Positions 32,461 to 38,016 of a stretch of 38,016 nt of DNA are shown here, in pieces (the stretch's first letter is position 1; every line of letters starts with the position of its first letter). The DNA is from Runella sp. Its GTDB lineage: Bacteria > Bacteroidota > Bacteroidia > Cytophagales > Spirosomataceae. The position numbers and the translations under genes are program-made. Under the pieces are notes generated by a model that saw nothing but the letters and a program-made list of their open reading frames with translations, did not search any database and was not told the origin of the DNA. The stretch covers positions 1-38,016 of the forward strand of contig JALQYJ010000145.1 of assembly GCA_023254175.1 (NCBI GenBank), written 5' to 3'.

Positions 32461-34299
32461 ATGGGAACAGAAAAAGTGTGTATAACCCCAAACCAGGTGT
32501 GGATACTACTTGTGGGGCTAGTAATGTTATTGTTCGTCGATACTAGCTATGCTCAAAGCGATGCAGATTTAGCAGATGCGTATTTTCAAAAAGGAGAATG
32601 TGACAAGGTCGTATCGCTTTATCAAAAAGTCTTACGAAAAGACTTTAACAAAATTTATTTGAGACGTTACGTCAATTGTTCAATTAAACTGAAGGATTTT
32701 GAAGATGCTGAAAAGTTTTTTAAACGTCAGCAAAAATCAGATGCCCGATTTGGGTATTTATACACATTGTACTGGGGACGTATGCTTGAGCAAACAGGAC
32801 AGATGCCTCAAGCAATGCAGAAGTACGAAGAAAGCCTAGCACAAATCCCCTCTAAAGACATCAATGCCTATAAAGAACTATCTGATGAGTTTAGGGAAAT
32901 AGACAATACAGACGCAGCAATTGCAGCCTTACTGAAGGGGAGACAGGTTGTAGGAAATGAAACCATTTTCAAAATGGAACTAGCTTCGCTTTATGCCCAA
33001 ACTGGTAAAATAGAACAAATGATTGAAGAATTGTTGAGTTTGGGAATAGCAATTCAAAATAAGGAAGTCATTCAAAATTATTTGCAGGATTTTCTGAAAG
33101 ATGAAAAAGACCAAGCAAAGTTTGAAAAGGTTTTGTATGAGAAAATTCAACGGCAACCAAACGAAACTTTTTATGCAGAAATGCTTATTTGGTTTTTTAC
33201 ACAAAAAAAGCATTTCGGAAAAGCATTCATCCAAGAACGAGCACTTGACAGAAGACTAAAATACAACGGAACCAAAGTGTTTGATTTGGGAAATTTGGCC
33301 TTGCAAAACAAGGACTACAACGCAGCGGTTCAATCATTTGATTACCTAATCAAAGAATATCCACAAGGGCAATTGTATCCATATGCTCGCCGAATGGTCA
33401 TTGTAGCCCGTGAAGAACAAGTTAAAAATACATTTCCGATTGAAAAAATGAGTGTAAGAAAATTAATTGAAGATTATAGGAAGTTATTGAGTGAACTTGG
33501 GCAAAACAATCGGACACTTGAAGCGATGCGTAGTATGGCCAATTTATACGCCTTCTACATTGATGACAAAGATTCGGCCATTGTGATTCTTCAAGAGGCT
33601 GTAAAGATTGGGCGTGCCGAAAGCGATTTTATTGATAAATGTAAATTGGATTTAGGGGACATCTATTTATTGAAAAATGAGCCTTGGGAATCCACATTGT
33701 TATACTCACAAGTGGAAAAATCACAAAAAGAGACACCACTAGGGTATGAGGCTAAACTCAGAAACGCGCGACAGTATTACTATACGGGGGATTTTGAACT
33801 GTCAAAAGCATTACTTGATATATTGAAAATGGCGACTTCAAGAGAAATCGCCAATGATGCAGGCTCATTAAGTTTATTAATTCAAGATAATACGGGTTTA
33901 GATACGTCAGAAGACGCGATGAAAGAATATGCGGCAATTGACCTGCTTTTGTATCAAAATCAAACAGAGCTAGCGCTAGGCCTCTTAAATGAGATGCTGA
34001 AAAAATATAAAGACCATCCACTGACTGATGAAATACTATGGCTAAAGGCAAAAACATACGCCAAAATAGGAGACAACGCAAAAGCAGTGGAAAACCTGCA
34101 GGAGATTGTGGATAAGTTTTCGGTAGATATACATGGGGATGATGCACTGTACATGATGGCAGATTTGTACCAAAATAGATTAAAGGATAAAGATAAGTCA
34201 ATGGAACTTTACCAAAAACTTCTCGAAAAATACCCAGCAAGTATCTATGCCGCCGATGCAAGAAAAAGGTTTAGGCAGTTAAGAGGCGATAGTCTTTAA
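32461..34299 (+). CDS. Secreted TPR-repeat protein
   Basis: A 612-residue exported protein rich in tetratricopeptide repeats. The signal peptide runs to about residue 32 (VWILLVGLVMLLFVDTSYAQ). Repeats are spread throughout, for example LADAYFQKGECDKVVSLYQK near the start, NLALQNKDYNAAVQSFDYLI, ILWLKAKTYAKIGDNAKAVE and DALYMMADLYQNRLKDKDKS near the end, where the pattern resembles BamD/YbgF-type outer-membrane-assembly scaffolds. The specific role is unknown. Its ATG directly follows the AT-rich end of the origin-like region, and it is read away from it, co-directional with the fork. It contains a perfect DnaA-box sequence at 34107-34115 and may be co-transcribed with the phosphatase gene. 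Confidence 0.85.
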   Translation: MGTEKVCITPNQVWILLVGLVMLLFVDTSYAQSDADLADAYFQKGECDKVVSLYQKVLRKDFNKIYLRRYVNCSIKLKDFEDAEKFFKRQQKSDARFGYLYTLYWGRMLEQTGQMPQAMQKYEESLAQIPSKDINAYKELSDEFREIDNTDAAIAALLKGRQVVGNETIFKMELASLYAQTGKIEQMIEELLSLGIAIQNKEVIQNYLQDFLKDEKDQAKFEKVLYEKIQRQPNETFYAEMLIWFFTQKKHFGKAFIQERALDRRLKYNGTKVFDLGNLALQNKDYNAAVQSFDYLIKEYPQGQLYPYARRMVIVAREEQVKNTFPIEKMSVRKLIEDYRKLLSELGQNNRTLEAMRSMANLYAFYIDDKDSAIVILQEAVKIGRAESDFIDKCKLDLGDIYLLKNEPWESTLLYSQVEKSQKETPLGYEAKLRNARQYYYTGDFELSKALLDILKMATSREIANDAGSLSLLIQDNTGLDTSEDAMKEYAAIDLLLYQNQTELALGLLNEMLKKYKDHPLTDEILWLKAKTYAKIGDNAKAVENLQEIVDKFSVDIHGDDALYMMADLYQNRLKDKDKSMELYQKLLEKYPASIYAADARKRFRQLRGDSL

Positions 34300-34334
34300 A
34301 AAATTGAGTTATCCACAAAAAACAAGTTTAAAAA

Positions 34335-34850
34335 GTGAATAAGTTGATAAAAATGTTTGTAGGTGTAGCTATTGGTTATAGCATGACTTCGTGCTACACT
34401 TCAAAAATTTATGTTGTTAGGCATGCTGAGCGACTAGACCAAAGTACGGATACACCATTGTCAGCAGCAGGGTTGCAGCGAGCACAAGCATTGGCAGATA
34501 ATTTGAAAAACAACAACATTGACCGAATTTTTGGGACGAAATACCAGAGAAATCGGCAAACTGCTCAAGTACTATGTGAAGTAATAGGAAAGCCTTACGA
34601 AGTGTATGAACCACATCCGACCAAAATCATTGTAAAAACGGTGGAAAAAATAAAGAATCAAAATGTGTTAGTGGTAGGTCATAGCGACACTGTATTAGAA
34701 ATTGTCAAAGGGTTGGGGGGAAGTCCTACAAAAACCAAAATAGAATCTTCCGACTATGATAATTTGTTTGTAATTACAGTAAAAAAGACATTAGGGAAAA
34801 CACAAAAAAAATTGGACGAAAAAACTTACGGTGTTTTAACATTGCCATAA
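34335..34850 (+). CDS. Histidine-phosphatase-family (SixA/PGM-like) protein
   Basis: A 171-residue protein of the histidine phosphatase superfamily. The catalytic motif VVRHAERLDQS (His near residue 30) is followed by DTPLSAAGLQRAQALADNL, IFGTKYQRNRQTAQVL and the second catalytic His in VLVVGHSDTVLEI, so all active-site elements are present. The N-terminus (about 20 hydrophobic residues ending MTSC) suggests a lipoprotein in the cell envelope. The start is GTG 34335; ATG 34353 is an alternative that shortens the leader. A perfect DnaA box sits just upstream at 34309-34317. The phosphorylated substrate is unknown. A strong terminator follows. Confidence 0.85.
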   Translation: MNKLIKMFVGVAIGYSMTSCYTSKIYVVRHAERLDQSTDTPLSAAGLQRAQALADNLKNNNIDRIFGTKYQRNRQTAQVLCEVIGKPYEVYEPHPTKIIVKTVEKIKNQNVLVVGHSDTVLEIVKGLGGSPTKTKIESSDYDNLFVITVKKTLGKTQKKLDEKTYGVLTLP

Positions 34851-34872
34851 TTGGCATCAGAAGGGAAATAAA

Positions 34873-34899
34873 AAAAGCGTAACAAACTGTTACGCTTTT
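34873..34899. terminator. Strong bidirectional terminator
   Basis: AAAAGCGTAACA (34873-34884) and TGTTACGCTTTT (34888-34899) form a perfect 12-bp stem with a three-base loop. It ends the phosphatase transcript. It also sits just past a mutated tRNA 3' end (34906-34926) as seen from the minus strand, so it may originally have been that tRNA's terminator. Confidence 0.9.
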
Positions 34900-34905
34900 A
34901 CCTTG

Positions 34906-34926
34906 TAGTAAGAACAGGACTCTAAT
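34906..34926 (-). repeat. Mutated tRNA 3'-end copy (candidate att remnant)
   Basis: On the minus strand these bases match the tRNA 3' end at 37996-38016 at 16 of 21 positions; the two extra bases on the far side (34904-34905) also match. The T-stem half CCTGT and most of the T-loop are kept, while the acceptor strand has three changes. The rest of a tRNA is absent to its right. Same orientation and displaced position fit an old integration into a tRNA gene. Confidence 0.5.
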
Positions 34927-34972
34927 CTAATTTATGATAGAATTATGGACAAAACATTTTTTATAAAAATAG

Positions 34973-35134
34973 GGTAAAAAATGTACGTGGCGATTCATAC
35001 ACTATGCGTCCCTCCCACATGTGTTGTGGCCTATTTCTCGTCCTGCTACTGCTATTTTGGCAAACAATTTAGGACAAATCAACCAAAACATTGGCTATGC
35101 TGGTAGCGAAACAAATAAGCTGGCACTAGATTAA
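34973..35134 (+). pseudogene. Orphan C-terminal coding fragment
   Basis: An open stretch of 53 codons ends at TAA 35132-35134 and has no start codon near its 5' end. It encodes a protein-like tail (PATAILANNLGQINQNIGYA followed by GSETNKLALD). I do not recognise the family. A perfect 13-bp terminator follows 33 bases later, as expected for the genuine end of a gene whose 5' part is lost. Apart from this fragment, the terminators and the tRNA remnant, 34851-35308 shows nothing coding. Confidence 0.35.
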
Positions 35135-35167
35135 ATTCCAAATTAGTATATCCTCCCTTAAAAATGG

Positions 35168-35216
35168 AAAGGTTTAGAATTTCACCAAAGATTTTGGGCT
35201 ATTCTAAACCTTTTTT
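35168..35216. terminator. Intrinsic terminator, long loop
   Basis: AAAGGTTTAGAAT (35168-35180) pairs perfectly with ATTCTAAACCTTT (35201-35213), 13 bp with a 20-base loop, and T residues to 35216. It points rightward after the orphan fragment and could also serve the minus-strand lipoprotein gene ending at 35309. Confidence 0.8.
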
Positions 35217-35308
35217 GTTGTTCTTAACAACGGTTATTCTTCAAAAGCTTTTTTTAACAAAAGTATCAATACCCAAAAGTATTCAAAAACTGAATCGTCG
35301 TTAGATGG

Positions 35309-35923
35309 TTACTGTGCCAAGAGTTTAATGGCTTTGATCTGATTTTGGGTACGTTCTTCATAATAACCTACGACTTTGGTACCATTGGCTTCTACCATTG
35401 CTTTGGTTACAAAAAACTCAAAACTCAAAGTCCCAATAGTGATTTTGCTTGGCAGATCGCCTGCTGTTTCTTGATTGGCTCCTTCAAGTATTCCTACAAT
35501 CTTGCTCATTTCAGGAGTCACTTCTACAGCATACTCACCCATCATAGACTTACCATTTTTTTGAATATCCAAGAGTGCGTTGGTGATTTGGCTTGTATAT
35601 CGAAAAGAAACATACTTCCCCTTCCACTTATTGAGTACAGATGGATTTACAACACTTCTCACTTCTTCAAAATTGAGCGTAAAAGTTTCACTGAACTTTC
35701 GTTCTGGAAACTCAATAGTAAGCGTAGCAAACGGATAACCGCTATCTTCTATTTCTTTCAGAATACCTCTCTCCTGAATTTCGTCATCGGAGATTACAGA
35801 CTCTTCAGAGGGCGAGTTGACAATTTGGCTACTGGAATCTTTTGTTTCGGTAGCAGCAGATTGGGTGTTGCTGAATGTACAAGACATCAACAAAAACAAT
35901 GGAATAGCAAGGGTAAATTTCAT
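35309..35923 (-). CDS. Hypothetical lipoprotein
   Basis: A 204-residue probable lipoprotein of unrecognised family. The leader MKFTLAIPLFLLMSC ends in a lipobox (LMSC), followed by a Ser/Thr/Glu-rich linker (residues about 17-45) and a folded part of mixed alpha/beta character (YPFATLTIEFPERKFSETFT, KWKGKYVSFRYTSQI, KITIGTLSFEFFVT). No catalytic motif was seen. It is the only intact-looking gene in the degraded stretch between the two tRNA 3'-end copies. Upstream, 35924-36135 holds no gene I can support. Confidence 0.7.
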   Translation of the reverse strand: MKFTLAIPLFLLMSCTFSNTQSAATETKDSSSQIVNSPSEESVISDDEIQERGILKEIEDSGYPFATLTIEFPERKFSETFTLNFEEVRSVVNPSVLNKWKGKYVSFRYTSQITNALLDIQKNGKSMMGEYAVEVTPEMSKIVGILEGANQETAGDLPSKITIGTLSFEFFVTKAMVEANGTKVVGYYEERTQNQIKAIKLLAQ

Positions 35924-36135
35924 GTAAAGATTTGGTTAAAGTTAAATTCAAAAGTATGATGAGAAGATAAAGATATGGGTTCTATGTAAAATTTCTGGGA
36001 CAGCTTGGTTTAAATTATCTTTGGCACCAAAAAATCAATGTAAACCTCATACTTATTCACTCATTTATTGGGGTTGAGTTACCCCTATCAGGTAATAAGC
36101 ATTGAAACAGTATTAGATATATCCAACAACAAACA

Positions 36136-36930
36136 GTGGTCATCATCATCGAAATAGATAAAACCGACCATCCCCAAGCAAATCTTTGGTTACAAGGTTA
36201 CTATGAGCGAGAATGGCGCCATCTAAATCTATTTCAATACTCGTGTTATCTACGTTGTAAAGTGCCGTCTTATTTTGACAAAGATACCCAAAAGAGCTTC
36301 ACCTTGGACGTTCCTTAATCTCGTCAAGGGCCTGGTTTTAGCTTGGTCTTTGAACAATACATTTTGGCATTAATCAAATTAAGCCATCAAGTCGGTGAGG
36401 CTCTGAGGCAATAAAGCAAATTGCTCAAAAACTACCTGCTCCCCAAGAGGTCAAACAAATCAGTCTAGATATGTCACCTACTTTTATCAAAGGAGTTAAG
36501 GATTATTTGCCCAATGCAGCCATCACCTTTGATAAATTTCACGTTGTCAAACATCTCAATGACACCATTGATGAGTTAGAAGCCAAAAACTTCGGCCATT
36601 TGGTAATGGCATTGTCACTTACTTTCCAAACTTTGGCATTAACCTGACGCTGAATCTGCTGGTGCTTTTTTATACTTCTGGGCCGATTTCGCCAAAGAAA
36701 ATCTCAATGGCGAAAAAATAGCTAAAAGCATTTTTGCCCATTTTAAGGGAATTATCAATTACTTTAACACTAAACTTAATAACGCTCTTTTGAAAGGCAT
36801 TAATAACAAGGTGCAGCTTATCAAAAGAACAGCAAGAGGTTACAAGTACAAAAAAACTTCGCCACCATGATACGCTTTTGTTTTGGTAGCCTTACTTTAG
36901 CCAACTTTCATAGTCCCAGACAAATCATAT
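36136..36930 (+). pseudogene. ISL3-family transposase, broken
   Basis: Remnant of a DDE transposase of the ISL3 type. Pieces in order: EREWRHLNLFQYSCYLRCKV and SYFDKDTQKSFTLDVP, a stop where the family has Trp, then SRQGPGFSLVFEQYILALIK in the same frame to TAA at about 36414. After a frame change comes the catalytic block ISLDMSPTFIKGVKDYLP and AAITFDKFHVVKHLND (Asp codons at 36468 and 36531). After another break comes INYFNTKLNNALLKGINNKV with QLIKRTARGYKYKK. In active members the last block has Glu (LLEGIN); here it is Lys, so the catalytic Glu is lost. The N-terminal zinc-finger part is missing. I found no convincing terminal inverted repeats. Confidence 0.8.
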
Positions 36931-36964
36931 AGAACCAACTTATTGAATGGCACAAATACCCGCA

Positions 36965-37487
36965 CTACCAGTCTTTTTTAGATACAGGTTTTAATGCAAA
37001 TAGACTCAACATTTTCTCGTTAAACTTTTCGTGAGTTTTAAGCGCACGATTATTGGAGACAAGAGTGCCGTCCTTTTTCACAAAACTCTCGCTCATTGTG
37101 ATTCTCATAGGAGCTAACTGCATTTTTGAGGTCACTATATCGTAGTACATATCTGAAACCTCAACCCTGTATTTTTCGGGCTTAATATTTACTTCGACTT
37201 TTGCGTAAAACTCATACAGTCCCACTAAAGCCACCATAGTCGGGTCTTGCCTGTTTAGTTCATATTTTTCAAACGCGCCAAAAATTACCCCTTTTTGTTC
37301 TCCTATTATTTTAACCCCGCTTCTACTAAGTTGCAATTTTACTATCTGTTGGAGACTATCAGCGGGTACACCATGTACTTCAAATACCTTCCGCCAAAAT
37401 AAATTTTCGCCTTCAATCTCGTAATTAAAGCGTTCGGATTGCCCTACACCCCAATGGCAACAACAAAGTAAGTAAAATCTTTTTCAT
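36965..37487 (-). pseudogene. Small secreted protein (DUF4468-like), single frameshift
   Basis: The open frame 37336-36965 gives 123 residues starting inside the protein. ATG 37487 opens a signal peptide in another frame (MKKILLTLLLPLG) that would stop early. The two frames join if one G is removed from the GGGG run at 37449-37452, giving ...LLPLGVGQSERFNYEIEG and then continuous sequence of about 173 residues. The mature part (IIGEQKGVIFGAFEKY, YAKVEVNIKPEKYRVEVSDM) resembles DUF4468 (TBP-like fold) proteins of Bacteroidota, a tentative match. A homopolymer indel could be a real mutation or a sequencing error. Codon use and context (next to the dead transposase) fit accessory DNA. Confidence 0.6.
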
Positions 37488-37578
37488 AGAGTTTTTTTGC
37501 AATATAATAAAAGGCATACTACACAGCAAAAAAGTTATTAAGTGGTATAGACACAAGTTTTGTAAGAAAACAACATTT

Positions 37579-37743
37579 TTAGGATTGCGAGACATTTCGA
37601 TAAAAAAACCATTTCGAGTTTAATGTTTTATGGCAATTTTCTGCCATTTCTTTACTATTTATGTGATGCTGAAGAACATCGCCAATGGCTTGTATTAAAT
37701 AGGTTTCGGGGTTCAATTCGTTATTGGTCTTATTATAAGCCAA
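37579..37743 (-). other. Short unrecognised ORF fragment
   Basis: A 54-codon open stretch with only TTG as a possible start: LAYNKTNNELNPETYLIQAI, then GDVLQHHINSKEMAENCHKT and a tail. It is protein-like in composition but I recognise no family, and it may be the 3' end of a lost gene. The rest of 37488-37940 shows no supported gene. Confidence 0.25.
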
Positions 37744-37940
37744 TCAGCATTTAATTTCGCCACAATCTCAAAAGTTGTGGCGTTTGTGGTATGCTTACAA
37801 AACAGAAACCCCGCTTGCAGTATAGGCGGTTTTTTTGTCGTTTGTCTAAAACTTCACCTTTCGGCAAAGGATTGACAATACTACAAAATGAAGTGTGATT
37901 GAACCTAAGAATGTAGCAAACAAAAAATTCCGTCCCCCGT

Positions 37941-37985
37941 GTAAAAAGATAAAAGCCTAACTATCTGATACTTAGATAATTAGGC
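37941..37985 (-). terminator. Terminator downstream of the tRNA gene
   Basis: GCCTAA-C-TATCT (37955-37966) pairs with AGATA-A-TTAGGC (37974-37985), 11 pairs with one mismatch and a seven-base loop. On the minus strand it is followed by TTTTATCTTTTTAC. It lies 10 bases past the tRNA 3' end and so terminates that tRNA transcript. Confidence 0.75.
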
Positions 37986-37995
37986 TCTTAAAATG

Positions 37996-38016
37996 TAGCG
38001 GGAACAGGACTCGAAC
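37996..38016 (-). tRNA. tRNA gene, 3' end only (partial)
   Basis: Read on the minus strand from the window edge: G53, T-loop TTCGAGT, T-stem half CCTGT, acceptor half TCCCGCT and discriminator A, followed by CA and then T residues, so the full CCA is not encoded. The anticodon lies beyond the window and the amino acid cannot be assigned. Confidence 0.75.

Noticed and set aside
35345-35959. Plus-strand 204-codon frame opposite the lipoprotein gene
   Set aside because: The minus-strand frame has a lipobox signal peptide and normal composition; the plus-strand peptide is a shadow.
37983-37989. GGCTCTT near the right edge as an ISL3 element end
   Set aside because: It resembles the usual ISL3 terminus but is part of the tRNA terminator stem, and no matching inverted copy was found left of the transposase remnant.
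1-38016. CRISPR arrays, rRNA genes, toxin-antitoxin or phage-defence systems
   Set aside because: No regularly spaced repeats, rRNA sequence or recognisable defence genes were found; the DUF433 gene alone is not enough to call a toxin-antitoxin pair.

Overview
The window looks like chromosomal DNA from a Bacteroidota bacterium, most likely order Cytophagales. The evidence is a moderate-to-low GC content, the near absence of Shine-Dalgarno sequences, sites matching the Bacteroidota promoter pattern TTTG...TAnnTTTG, a decayed SusC-type gene, and families common in that phylum (DUF4199, DUF4920, Ig-like lipoproteins, TPR proteins with signal peptides). The genus is not determined.

Layout. 1-11.8 kb is mostly minus-strand housekeeping: an M1 peptidase cut by the window edge, a HupE/UreJ-like membrane protein, hpt, a DeoR-type regulator, prfB with its programmed frameshift, a DUF4920 protein, a J-domain protein, a DUF4199 protein, a dihydroorotase homologue lacking key active-site residues, gcvH and a small DUF433 protein. 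Two plus-strand items interrupt it: a TPR protein and the SusC pseudogene beside the DeoR gene. 12-15.6 kb holds a secreted glycosidase-like protein overlapping, by ATGA, a membrane cytochrome-c/LRR protein. 15.9-24.8 kb is the distal half of the division and cell-wall cluster (murD-ftsW-murG-murC-ftsQ-ftsA-ftsZ), followed by an AlkD-like protein, accD, a radical SAM protein, ybeY and mnmG. The proximal half (mraZ to mraY) is not directly upstream; a gene-poor stretch with debris lies there instead.

The most notable part is 27.5-32.5 kb. A near-perfect parS palindrome sits between ybeY and mnmG (28141-28164). Between an Ig-like lipoprotein gene and a TPR gene lies a 558-base non-coding region full of DnaA-box-like sites, palindromes and AT-rich tracts (about 31.9-32.46 kb). 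I read this as the probable replication origin, oriC, with the ParB centromere about 4 kb away. Hand-counted lines suggest that the plus strand changes from C-rich to G-rich between about 27 and 28 kb, which fits an origin in this area.

34.9-38.0 kb is degraded accessory DNA: a broken ISL3-type transposase, a frameshifted small secreted-protein gene, ORF fragments and one intact-looking lipoprotein gene. It is bracketed by a partial tRNA gene at the right edge and a mutated copy of that tRNA's 3' end at 34906-34926, the geometry left by an element that integrated into a tRNA gene. I saw no CRISPR array, rRNA or intact mobile element.
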